A stretch of 64,000 bases of DNA from Streptomyces mashuensis. Its GTDB lineage: Bacteria; Actinomycetota; Actinomycetes; Streptomycetales; Streptomycetaceae. Below the pieces are notes generated by a model. The model made no database searches. It saw only the letters and a program-made list of their open reading frames with translations, and was not told the origin of the DNA. A program made the position numbers and the translations under genes. This document shows positions 16,502 to 24,022 of the stretch, in pieces; position 1 is the first letter of the stretch, and each line of letters starts with the position of its first letter. The DNA is taken from the NCBI RefSeq assembly GCF_014654785.1, contig NZ_BNBD01000005.1:407799-471798 (forward strand). Direction: 5' to 3'.

Positions 16502-18139
16502 ATGCCGGACCTGCTGCCGACCCCCCACCTGCCCCGCCCCTACCTCCTCGTCCCGCCCGAACCCACCCCCAACGGCCCCCTGCACCTCGGCCACATCGCC
16601 GGCCCGTTCCTGCGCCTCGACGTCCTCGCCCGCTACCTGCGGCTGCGCGGCGACCGGCCGGTCGTGATGACCGGCACCGACACGTACGAGCCGTGGGTCG
16701 AGCTGAAGGCCCGCACCGACGGCAGCACCCCCGCCGCCGTCGCCGGCCGCTACCACGCGGCGATCCACGCGGACCTGGCCGCCATGGGCATCGGCACGGA
16801 CGCGTACCTCAACCCTGCCGACGAGCCGTGGCACACCGCGTTCCGCGCCGAGATCGCCGCCTGCCTGCGGCGGCTGCGCGAGCGCGGCGCGCTGCTGACC
16901 CGTACCGAACGCATCCCCTACGTGCCCCGCACCGGCCGGTACCTCACCGGGCCGATGCTCCTCGGCCGCTGCCCCGACTGCGGTGCCGAGGCGGCCGGTT
17001 ACGGGTGCGAGGCGTGCGGCGCACAGATCGCGCCGGAGGAGCTGGCCGAACCGCGGCCCCGCTTCGCCGAGGACGCGTGGGAGTGGCGGCCGATCGACAC
17101 CCTGTACGTCCGCACGGCCCCCCTCGCCTGGCTGGAGCCGGAGTTCGACCGCCTGGAGGTGGCCCCGCACCACCGCGAGACGGTACGTGCGCTGCTGCGC
17201 CGCACGGGCGGCACCGTCCGGCTGAGCGCCCCGCACGTATGGGGGATGCCCCTTCCGGGCCGGGAGGGCGCGGGCGGGGTGCCGGCGACCCTGTTCTCGT
17301 ACACCGGCGGCTTCATGTTCGCCCGGCTGCTCGGCGAGCTCCACGGGCAGCGTACGGCCGGGGCGGGGGCGGCGGCGGTCAACGCGTTCGCGCCCGGCTC
17401 CGGCGTCACCACCGTCACCTCCCTCGGCTGCGACAACGTGATCTCGACGCTCGTGTGCGTCAACGCCGTCGCCCCGCAGCACGGCGACACCCGGCCGTAC
17501 GACCGCGTCCTGATCAACGAGTTCGCGTCCCTCTGCGGCGAGAAGTTCTCCACCAGCCGCCGCCACGCCATCGAGGTCGCCGCGCTCGCCCGCGTCGAGG
17601 GCCTGCCGGTGGACGCCGTCCGGTACTACCTGGCGAAGCACAACCCCGAGCGGGAGCCGGTGAGTTTCGAGCCGAAGGAGTTCCTGTCCTGGCTGGAGAC
17701 ACACCTGGCCGGCACCCTCGAAACCCGGGTGGCCAACGCATGGGAACGCCTTCCCGGCCCCGTCCGTTCCGGGCCCGGTGACGGCATGCTCCGGGACCTC
17801 CGCCGGCACCTCGACGCGCTGGACCGGGCGCTGGACGGCCCGCGACTGCACCTGGCGGGCGCGGCGGCCGTGCTCGACGCGTGGATCGGCGCGGGCCCGC
17901 CGGACGGCGGCCCCGACGCGCCGTACTGGTGGCTCAAGGGCCTCGCCCTCCTCGGCCACCCCTTCATGCCCGGCTGGTGCGGCGCCCTGTGGAACCGGCT
18001 CGGCGCCCCCGGCAGCCCCACGCTCGCCGCCTTCCCCGACCGTACGGCCCCCGTGGGCGACCACCGCGACCACCGGAGGGCCTTCTCCGCCGTCCCGTTC
18101 GCCACGTTCGCGTCCTGCCTGCCGGCGGGGCTGCGCTGA
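16502..18139 (+). CDS. Methionyl-tRNA synthetase-like protein, probable hydrazine-synthetase component
   Basis: This 545-residue class I synthetase-like protein has PNGPLHLGH (HIGH motif H28-L-G-H31), a zinc knuckle CPDCG...CEACG near residues 159-175, and EKFSTSRR (KMSKS motif, K348-F-S-T-S352). The C-terminal helical region exists, but the anticodon-reading part is poorly kept (APYWWLKG where true MetRS has an APW-type motif). Family knowledge: MetRS-like proteins paired with cupins activate an amino acid such as glycine and esterify it onto N-hydroxylysine before N-N rearrangement. Operon context fits that role better than translation. A ribosome site (GGAGGA) precedes ATG 16502. Confidence 0.83.
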   Translation: MPDLLPTPHLPRPYLLVPPEPTPNGPLHLGHIAGPFLRLDVLARYLRLRGDRPVVMTGTDTYEPWVELKARTDGSTPAAVAGRYHAAIHADLAAMGIGTDAYLNPADEPWHTAFRAEIAACLRRLRERGALLTRTERIPYVPRTGRYLTGPMLLGRCPDCGAEAAGYGCEACGAQIAPEELAEPRPRFAEDAWEWRPIDTLYVRTAPLAWLEPEFDRLEVAPHHRETVRALLRRTGGTVRLSAPHVWGMPLPGREGAGGVPATLFSYTGGFMFARLLGELHGQRTAGAGAAAVNAFAPGSGVTTVTSLGCDNVISTLVCVNAVAPQHGDTRPYDRVLINEFASLCGEKFSTSRRHAIEVAALARVEGLPVDAVRYYLAKHNPEREPVSFEPKEFLSWLETHLAGTLETRVANAWERLPGPVRSGPGDGMLRDLRRHLDALDRALDGPRLHLAGAAAVLDAWIGAGPPDGGPDAPYWWLKGLALLGHPFMPGWCGALWNRLGAPGSPTLAAFPDRTAPVGDHRDHRRAFSAVPFATFASCLPAGLR

Positions 18140-18158
18140 CCGGAGAGGAACACCGCCC

Positions 18159-19388
18159 ATGGCACCGCACTACCTGGTCCTCAACCGCTACGACGACGAG
18201 GACGCCGACTACGCCCGCCACCACACGGGACACGACTGCCGGCTCTCGTACGTGACGCTGCCGCGCTGCGCCCCCGTGCTCGCGGGGCTGGGCGTGGCCG
18301 CGGACCGCGTGGAGACCGTTCCCGCCCTCGACCCGGACACGGCGCTCGCGGCCGCCCGGCGGCTGGCGGCACGGCACGGCGCGTTCGACGGGGTGGTGGG
18401 CCTGTCGGAGCTCGACGTCCTCACCGCCGCGCAGGTGCGGGACGCGCTGGGCGCGCCGGGGCTGCCGGCCGGGCTGGTGCGCGGCTTCCGGGACAAGGTC
18501 GTCATGAAGGAGCGCCTGACGGCGGCCGGCGTCCCGGTGCCCCGGTTCACGGCGCTGACCCCGGACACGACCGCCGAGGACGTCGTGGCCGCGGTCGGGC
18601 TGCCCGCGGTGCTCAAGCCGCGCTGGGGCGCGGCCTCGGCGGGGGTCCGGGTCGTCGCCGACAAGGACGCGTTGCGTGCCGCGCTGGAGGGGCTGGGCGC
18701 GGCCGGGGCCGCGACGTACGAGTGCGAGGAGTTCGTGTCGACGGAGATCTACCACGTGGACGGTGTGCTGGTGGCGGGCCGGCAGCACTTCCTGAGCGTG
18801 TCCGGCTACGTCAACACGCCGCTGGACTACGCCGGTGGCCGGCCGCTGGGCTCGGTGATCCTCGACCCGGGCCGGCTGCGCTCGCTGCTGGCGGCGTTCG
18901 CGCTGCGCTGCGTGCGCGCGCTGGGTCTGGAGACCGGCTGTTTCCACCTGGAGGTGGTGCGGCGGCCCACGGGGGAGCCGGTGTTCATGGAGGTGGGCAT
19001 GCGGTCGGGCGGGGCGGAAGTGCCGCACGTTCACCGGGAGCTGCACGGCATCGACCTGGTGACGGAGACGTTCCGTACGGCCCTCGGCATCCCCCTGGAG
19101 TCCGCGGACCGCACGCCCGTCGACACCCCGGCCGGCTGGGTGGTGTGGCCGGAGCCCCGCGAACGGCCGGGCCGTGTCCTACGCTGTACGTCCGTGATCG
19201 CGTCGGTGCCGCAGGTGTACGCGGAGGTGCTGCCCGAGGCCGGGGAGGTCTTCGACGGCAACGGCGGCTACTGCCACGTCCCGGGCCGGTTCCGGCTGTC
19301 GGGGCCGGACGAACGCAGCCTGCGGGCGGCGGTGCGGCGGGTCATGGACGGTTACGTGGTGGAGTACGCGCGGAAAGAGGGTCCATGA
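18159..19388 (+). CDS. ATP-grasp ligase (third, divergent type)
   Basis: This 409-residue ATP-grasp protein is only distantly related to the two earlier ligases. Visible elements are RDKVVMKERLTAAGVPVPRF, the lysine strand LPAVLKPRWGAASAGVRVV, grasp strand TYECEEFVSTEIYHVDGVL and Mg segment FHLEVVRRP...FMEVGMRSGGAEV. The N-terminal domain is reduced. GAGAGGA precedes ATG 18159. The stop overlaps the next ATG by four bases. It likely makes a further amide-type bond or activates a different acid. The combination of three ATP-grasps and no NRPS argues for a short, ligase-assembled peptide-like product. Confidence 0.83.
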   Translation: MAPHYLVLNRYDDEDADYARHHTGHDCRLSYVTLPRCAPVLAGLGVAADRVETVPALDPDTALAAARRLAARHGAFDGVVGLSELDVLTAAQVRDALGAPGLPAGLVRGFRDKVVMKERLTAAGVPVPRFTALTPDTTAEDVVAAVGLPAVLKPRWGAASAGVRVVADKDALRAALEGLGAAGAATYECEEFVSTEIYHVDGVLVAGRQHFLSVSGYVNTPLDYAGGRPLGSVILDPGRLRSLLAAFALRCVRALGLETGCFHLEVVRRPTGEPVFMEVGMRSGGAEVPHVHRELHGIDLVTETFRTALGIPLESADRTPVDTPAGWVVWPEPRERPGRVLRCTSVIASVPQVYAEVLPEAGEVFDGNGGYCHVPGRFRLSGPDERSLRAAVRRVMDGYVVEYARKEGP

Positions 19389-20248
19389 ACAGCACCGAAG
19401 TGCTCTTCCCCCAGGGCACGCTGACGGCGACGGCCCGCGTGGACCGGCTGGAACCGGCGGGCGACGGGCGGACCCTCCTGGTCGTGGACCGCACTCCCTT
19501 CCACCCCCTCGACCACACGTGGCCCGACCAGCCGGCCGACACGGGCACGGTGACGCTGGCGGGCCGCGCGTACGACGTCGTGGACGTCGTCACGGGTGCG
19601 GCGGGCCCGGACGGCGACGACGGCCTGCACCTGGGCCGGGACATCCCCGTACGGCGCGGAACGCCCGGCTGGACGTTCGTGGCCGTGCACGTCCTGGCGA
19701 CGCCCGACGGCGCGCCCGCGGCGGCGCCGGGGGACGAGGCGGTGCTCGCGGCCGACCCGGAGCTGCGGGCCGACCTCAGCCGGGGGCACACGGGCTGCCA
19801 CCTTATGTCGCTGGCGCTCAACAAGTGCCTGGCGGGCCTGTGGTCGAAGACGCCGCGCACGGACCCGCTGGGCAACCCGGACTTCGACCAGGCGGCGATC
19901 ACCGAGTCCCGCATCGTGCGGCGCGGCAGCGTCGACCGCTACCGGCTCGGCAAGTCGCTGCGCAAGTCGGGCTTCGACAGCCAGGCCCTGACCGACCGCC
20001 TGCCCGAACTGGAGGCCGCGGTCACCGCCCAGGTCACCGCGTGGGTGGAGGCGGCGGCCCCGGCGGGCATCCACTGCGAGGGCCCCCACCTGGACGGCCG
20101 CCGCTGGTGGACGTGCGCCCTGCCGGACGGGGAGGCCCGCATGCCGTGCGGCGGCACGCACCTGACGAACACGTCGGAGCTGGGAAAGCCGGAGATCAGG
20201 TTCGAGTCGGCGCCGGGGGAACTCGTCATCACGACGGGGTGGGCGTAG
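19385..20248 (+). CDS. AlaX-like aminoacyl-tRNA editing protein
   Basis: This 287-residue protein resembles stand-alone alanyl-tRNA editing (AlaX/tRNA-SAD) proteins. It carries zinc motifs H135-TGC-H139 and C255-GGT-H259, preceded by a small beta domain (VVDRTPFHP...TGTVTLAGRAYDVV). Such enzymes hydrolyse amino acids wrongly attached to tRNA. It is translationally coupled to the third ligase by an ATGA overlap. Two roles are plausible: self-resistance, clearing tRNA charged with the cluster's amino-acid analogue, or a biosynthetic ester-hydrolysing step. Neither is proven by sequence. It is the last gene of the operon, and its end overlaps a convergent small gene by 20 bases. Confidence 0.8.
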   Translation: MNSTEVLFPQGTLTATARVDRLEPAGDGRTLLVVDRTPFHPLDHTWPDQPADTGTVTLAGRAYDVVDVVTGAAGPDGDDGLHLGRDIPVRRGTPGWTFVAVHVLATPDGAPAAAPGDEAVLAADPELRADLSRGHTGCHLMSLALNKCLAGLWSKTPRTDPLGNPDFDQAAITESRIVRRGSVDRYRLGKSLRKSGFDSQALTDRLPELEAAVTAQVTAWVEAAAPAGIHCEGPHLDGRRWWTCALPDGEARMPCGGTHLTNTSELGKPEIRFESAPGELVITTGWA

Positions 20249-20543
20249 CGAGCCGCCATGCGGTGAGGGCGAGCCCGGCGCGCCGGCGGGTTCGGTGAGG
20301 GCGAAGGCGAGGGTCTTCGCGATCTGTTCGAGCCGGCGGGCGACGGCGGCCGGCCCCCCGCCCGAAGCCGCGCAGCGGCGCAGTCGCGCTTCGCGATGCT
20401 TCGCTCCGCGAAGTGAACTCCGGCAACCCCGGGGGCCGCAGCGCGCCGTACGCCGCGAACCGAAGCGTGCCACAGCGCGTGCACCACAGCACGCCGTCTT
20501 CCTGCGCCCAGCCGCCCCGGTGCTCACAGGCGCCCGGCCTCAC
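20229..20543 (-). CDS. Small zinc-ribbon-like protein, DUF6255-like
   Basis: This 104-residue frame begins at GTG 20543, overlapping the stop of the upstream ATPase-type gene as GTGA. The first 45 residues read CEHRGGW...LWCTRCGTLRF.AYGALRPPG, with four Cys/His candidates for a zinc ribbon. The pattern recalls small actinobacterial proteins called DUF6255. The remaining residues are low-complexity, Arg/Pro rich, and run into the AlaX gene on the other strand, so the C-terminus may be decayed. Function is unknown. It pairs with the RsbW-like gene in one transcript. Confidence 0.55.
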   Translation of the reverse strand: MRPGACEHRGGWAQEDGVLWCTRCGTLRFAAYGALRPPGLPEFTSRSEASRSATAPLRGFGRGAGRRRPPARTDREDPRLRPHRTRRRAGLALTAWRLATPTPS

Positions 20544-21121
20544 CACGTGAGCCTCGGCAGAATGTGTTCGTTCCGGAAGTGGCTCCGTACGGCCACGGTC
20601 GCGTCGACGATGCGTTCGTGGTCGCCCTCGGCGACGGCCCACCGCCGTGCGCCCTCCAGCGTGGCGCAGTCGGTGCATCCCACGGGTGACTTCCGCGGGT
20701 TCGCACGGCCGGCGGGCCGGTCGCCCACCACGAACCAGGTGGCCTTGCCCTGCCCCGGCCCGTGCGTGCACACCCCCCACGCCTCCGCACCCCGCTCGAC
20801 CAGCATCAACCCCCGCCCGGCCTCGGCCTCGACCCCCACCGCCTCCCGCCGCTCCGGCACCCCGGCCGCCGCGTCGTACACGAACACCCGCAGCCGCCCC
20901 GGCGCGCTCCACTCGGCAACGAGCGTCACCGGTGCGCAACAGCGGTTGCGAGTACAGGCGTTGACCGCGTTGGTCACGGTCTCGGACGTCAGCGCAACGG
21001 CACTGTCGGCGAGGTCGGTCCGCCGCGCCGCCACGAGGACGGTCCGCACCACCTCCCGCGCGGCCCGCACCCATGCGGGGTGCGGCGGGAAGACGAGGGA
21101 GCAGTGGGGGGTGGGGTTCAT
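20540..21121 (-). CDS. RsbW-like ATP-binding protein (HATPase_c) with C-terminal extension
   Basis: This 193-residue protein has a GHKL ATPase domain: N-box ALTSETVTNAVNAC, YDAAAGVPE, and glycine motif GRGLMLVE, as in anti-sigma-factor serine kinases of the RsbW/SpoIIAB type. After residue 140 a 50-residue tail (GCTDCATLEGAR...VRSHFRNEHIL) carries two Cys and two His and may bind metal. ATG 21121 has GGAGA just upstream. It is divergent from an XRE/DUF5753 regulator followed by DUF397 genes, a very common Streptomyces arrangement thought to act in development or signalling. The partner sigma or anti-sigma antagonist is not in the window. Confidence 0.82.
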   Translation of the reverse strand: MNPTPHCSLVFPPHPAWVRAAREVVRTVLVAARRTDLADSAVALTSETVTNAVNACTRNRCCAPVTLVAEWSAPGRLRVFVYDAAAGVPERREAVGVEAEAGRGLMLVERGAEAWGVCTHGPGQGKATWFVVGDRPAGRANPRKSPVGCTDCATLEGARRWAVAEGDHERIVDATVAVRSHFRNEHILPRLTW

Positions 21122-21376
21122 GGGGTCTCCACGGTGGGGTGTCGTGCCCGGGGTCGAGCGGCAGTCCGCGGTGTCATTGCCCGCGCCAACTCGCTTGGCG
21201 ACAGGTGCACTTCCGCGCTGCCACGTGGCGGGGCGAGAGGGCTCGACCGTAGTGAAAGGTTTCACGGCGTCGCAACGAATCACGGCCTTGATGCCACGTG
21301 TGGGTGACGAGTGGCTCGATGAATAGACCCTTCCGCTGCGGCGTCGGCAGACTGCGGCCAACGAGGAGGAGGTCCG

Positions 21377-22255
21377 ATGCCACCGAGGAAGCAGCCGAGC
21401 GAACGGCAACGCCGTCTCGGCGCGGAGCTGCGCAAGCTGCGGGTGCGGGCAGGCATCCCGGGCGACCGGGCCGCCGCCCTGCTCGACGCCGACCGCGCCC
21501 GCATCAGCAACATCGAGACCGGCCGCCTCGACGTGTCACGCAACCGCCTCTACAAGGTGCTGCGCGCCTACGGCTGCCCACCGGGCGCGTACTTCGACGC
21601 GCTGATGGAGATGGCCCAGGAGACGGGGAAGGGGTGGTGGGACGACTACCGGGACGTGATGGAGCGACGAGCGCTCGACCTCGCGGAGCTGGAGTCGCGG
21701 GCGGTGGCCGTTCGCGCCAACGAGTCGAGCGTCGTGCCCGGCCTGCTCCAGACCGAGGAGTACGCACGGGCAGTGATCACCAGCATCGAAGGCGACCACC
21801 GTCATGTGGATCGGTGGGTAGGGTTCAGGCTGGACCGCCAGCGCGTGTTGCCCAGGCTGGAGACCTATCATGCGGTCATCCCGGAGGCAGCCCTGCGCAT
21901 GCAGGTCGGCGACAGATCGGTGATGCGCAGACAGCTGCACAAGCTGATCGAAGTCGCGCGCATGCCTCATGTGACCTTGCAGATCTACCCGTTCGAGCAG
22001 GGACCCTACTCAACGCACGTCCGTTCTTTCGTGCTCTTCAGCGGCTCCACGACGGAGCTGGACACGCTGTACAAGGAACAGCCCGAAGGAGCCGACTTCA
22101 TTGGGGATGGCGCTGTCATCCACGACTACGCGAGGATGTTCGAGCGGCTGGCCTCGATGGCCCTCGCCCCGGTCGACCCGGACGCCGCTCCGGAGGAGCT
22201 GGGGGCCGGAGACTCGCTGAGCCTGCTACAGCATGTGTTGTACGAACTGCGATAG
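21377..22255 (+). CDS. XRE-family regulator with DUF5753 domain
   Basis: This 292-residue protein has an N-terminal helix-turn-helix (LGAELRKLRVRAGIPGDRAAALLDADRARISNIETG, about 15-50) followed by the DUF5753 domain (LLQTEEYARAVI, PHVTLQIYPF). It is of the BldB-partner/WhiJ-like class, which in Streptomyces is typically encoded beside DUF397 proteins that modulate it. AGGAGG precedes ATG 21377. The two DUF397 genes follow within ten bases each, making a regulator plus two modulators set. Its closeness to the metabolite operon could mean control of it, but no shared site was found. Confidence 0.88.
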   Translation: MPPRKQPSERQRRLGAELRKLRVRAGIPGDRAAALLDADRARISNIETGRLDVSRNRLYKVLRAYGCPPGAYFDALMEMAQETGKGWWDDYRDVMERRALDLAELESRAVAVRANESSVVPGLLQTEEYARAVITSIEGDHRHVDRWVGFRLDRQRVLPRLETYHAVIPEAALRMQVGDRSVMRRQLHKLIEVARMPHVTLQIYPFEQGPYSTHVRSFVLFSGSTTELDTLYKEQPEGADFIGDGAVIHDYARMFERLASMALAPVDPDAAPEELGAGDSLSLLQHVLYELR

Positions 22256-22265
22256 GTGTCGGCAG

Positions 22266-22469
22266 ATGTCGCGTCTCGAATGGAGCAAGTCGTCCTACAG
22301 CACCGGGGCCCAAGGCTCCTGCCTTGAATTGGCCCGCCTTGATGTCCGCGCCCGGGTTCACTTACGCGAAAGCGACGATCCCGCCGTTGTCATATCGACC
22401 GGCCCAGCCGCACTGGGCTCGCTGCTCAATGCCGTCAGGGCCGGTCGCCTGCCAACCCGCGGCAAGTGA
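22266..22469 (+). CDS. DUF397 protein (first)
   Basis: This 67-residue protein has the DUF397 signature: WSKSSYSTGAQGSCLELA near the start and HLRESDDPAVVIS later. It begins eleven bases after the XRE/DUF5753 stop. DUF397 proteins are small partners of such regulators (WhiJ/BldB-type systems). Codon 33 is TTA (22362-22364), so translation should depend on the bldA tRNA and be tied to development. An ATG further upstream (22233) would overlap the XRE gene and is less likely. Confidence 0.85.
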   Translation: MSRLEWSKSSYSTGAQGSCLELARLDVRARVHLRESDDPAVVISTGPAALGSLLNAVRAGRLPTRGK

Positions 22470-22477
22470 ACTGACCG

Positions 22478-22771
22478 ATGTCTGCGGGGTGGTGCAAGTC
22501 CTCTTACAGCACGGGCGCGAACAACAATTGTGTCGAGGTATCCCGGCTGCCGGGAGCCGATCTTTGCTTACGGGAAGGCGACCAGCCGGCCGTTGCCATA
22601 ACAACCACCCCCGCCGCCCTGGCGGCGTTCCTGCGGGCGGTGAAGTCCGACCGCGCCGCCAGCGCCCGCGCCCACCTCCGCGAGAGCGATGACCCCGCCG
22701 TCGTCATAGCCACCGCCCCCGTCGCGCTCGCGGCCCTGCTGCGGGCTGTCAAAGCTCACCGCCTCACCTGA
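22478..22771 (+). CDS. DUF397 protein (second) with duplicated C-terminal half
   Basis: This 97-residue protein opens with GWCKSSYSTGANNNCVEVS and CLREGDQPAVAITTTPAALAAFL, a complete DUF397. About 30 further residues then repeat the C-terminal half: HLRESDDPAVVIATAPVALAALLRAVK. The repeat unit also matches the neighbouring DUF397 protein, so it may come from recombination between the two genes. It contains an in-frame TTA at 22568-22570. Like its neighbour it presumably binds the DUF5753 regulator. The effect of the extra half-domain is unknown. Confidence 0.8.
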   Translation: MSAGWCKSSYSTGANNNCVEVSRLPGADLCLREGDQPAVAITTTPAALAAFLRAVKSDRAASARAHLRESDDPAVVIATAPVALAALLRAVKAHRLT

Positions 22772-23155
22772 ACCCGTGCTACAGACGGCAACCGCCCCAG
22801 CCAGGACCGAGGTCCACCGACGAGAGACCGGTCAGGGCGCGTGCCATCACCCCCGCAACCGCCCCCGCCCCCGCTCACACCCTGCGCCCCGCCACCCGTG
22901 CCGGCGCTTCTCGTCGACGAGAACCACGTGGTCGGTCGTGGTCACGGCAACCCACGAGCGCGCCTTCGTGGCGATCGACGCGGACCCGCGCCGCGTGGGC
23001 GAAAGCGGCACACTGGTCGGGTGCCGGCCTCGGCAAAGGCGGTGCCGAGCGCGCCCTGATCAAGGCGCCCACCGGCGCGGGGGCGGGCGCACACTCACGG
23101 AATGGCTCCCGGACAACTCGGTGGCGGTGGCAGGGACCGGCCGACAGGATGGGCC
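22772..23155. other. Intergenic stretch with no convincing gene
   Basis: These 384 bases between the second DUF397 gene and the DUF5959-like gene hold only short open frames rich in Pro/Arg without family motifs or ribosome sites. No hairpin terminator, repeat or RNA gene was recognised. It may be decayed coding sequence plus the promoter of the downstream gene. Confidence 0.5.
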
Positions 23156-23641
23156 GTGAGCGTTGACGGTGAGGGGTATGGGTGTGCGGTGGATCTGATC
23201 CATCTCTCGGACGGGGACAACAGCTTCCGGGTACGTGTGCTGGGCCGCCGGATGCCGGGAGTGCTGCCGCTGCACGACCTTCTCGACACCGAGGTGCTCA
23301 TCGAGAGCGGTTTCGTGACCGGGCGGCTGGACCTCGGCTTGTTTCCGGACGACCTGGACGGCTGGTCACACGCCCTGGACGTGCTTGCCGCGGGCGGTGA
23401 CGTCTGCTGGATGGATGACGACCGCAGTCCTGAGATCCGGTTCCAGGCTCTCAACGAAGAACATGGGACGCCCGCTGTCCACGTCGAAGACGTGGCGCGC
23501 TCCGGCATCTCCGTGTTCCTTCCCCTGTGCCTTGAGGACGGCTGGATCGACGACCAGCGGAGACTGCTCCAACTGGTGCGGCGGGAGTGGCCGAGCGAGG
23601 TCCTCCGGACGTCGCCGGGCGCCTACGAGTGGCGGCGCTGA
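23156..23641 (+). CDS. DUF5959-family protein of unknown function
   Basis: This 161-residue acidic protein follows the pattern of Streptomyces DUF5959 proteins: VDLIHLSDGDNSFRVRVLGR, LLDTEVLIESGFVTGRLDLGLFPDDLDGW and the closing PSEVLRTSPGAYEWR. No catalytic motif or membrane segment is seen. GTG 23156 is preferred because the conserved region begins 13 residues later and CAGGAT lies upstream. A start at 23102 would add 18 unconserved residues. No functional link to its neighbours is evident. Confidence 0.7.
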   Translation: MSVDGEGYGCAVDLIHLSDGDNSFRVRVLGRRMPGVLPLHDLLDTEVLIESGFVTGRLDLGLFPDDLDGWSHALDVLAAGGDVCWMDDDRSPEIRFQALNEEHGTPAVHVEDVARSGISVFLPLCLEDGWIDDQRRLLQLVRREWPSEVLRTSPGAYEWRR

Positions 23642-23682
23642 ACCGCGACCAGTCGGCGCCAACAGGTCGTCTCACGTGGCGG

Positions 23683-24018
23683 CTACGTGTGAGGCGCATC
23701 CGCGACCAGGTGAGCCATCTCGCGCAGGCGGTGCCAGTACTCGGGGTGGTCCGCTTCGCCGAGTGCAGGGATGACCCGTTCCAGGCGGGCGATGCAGCGA
23801 AGCAGAATGCTTCGACTCCGCGCTTGGAGCTCGCCGCCGTTCTCGATCCAGACGAAGATGCAGGCGGCGGTGTCCGAGTCCAGCAGCACCAGGTCGTGGC
23901 CTGCCCGGTCTGCGCCGGCCAGTCCGGGAGGAAAGGGGAGTTCCATGAACTCCTGGTACAGGCGCGATACGGACTCGAACACATTTTCTTCGCTCACGCG
24001 GACCATCATGGCGCACAC
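23683..24018 (-). CDS. Hypothetical acidic protein downstream of a SpoIIE phosphatase gene
   Basis: This 111-residue protein has no recognised domain. It reads as a helical start (ENVFESVSRLYQEFMELPF), then DLVLLDSDTAACIFVWIENGG and a helical end (LRCIARLERVIPALGE...WHRLREMAHLV). The start may be GTG 24018 or one of two ATG codons at 24009 and 24006. It begins five bases after the stop of the SpoIIE-type phosphatase gene on the same strand, so both may share a transcript. It may partner the phosphatase, which is only an inference from position. Confidence 0.55.
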   Translation of the reverse strand: MCAMMVRVSEENVFESVSRLYQEFMELPFPPGLAGADRAGHDLVLLDSDTAACIFVWIENGGELQARSRSILLRCIARLERVIPALGEADHPEYWHRLREMAHLVADAPHT

Positions 24019-24022
24019 CGCT

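Noticed and set aside
16502..18139. Housekeeping methionyl-tRNA synthetase
   Set aside because: It sits inside a coupled biosynthetic operon between a DAO oxidase and an ATP-grasp gene and has a poorly kept anticodon-binding part. A role with the cupin in N-N bond formation fits better.
22776..23159. Short frame between the DUF397 and DUF5959-like genes
   Set aside because: Arg/Pro-rich product, no ribosome site, no conserved segment. Treated as non-coding.
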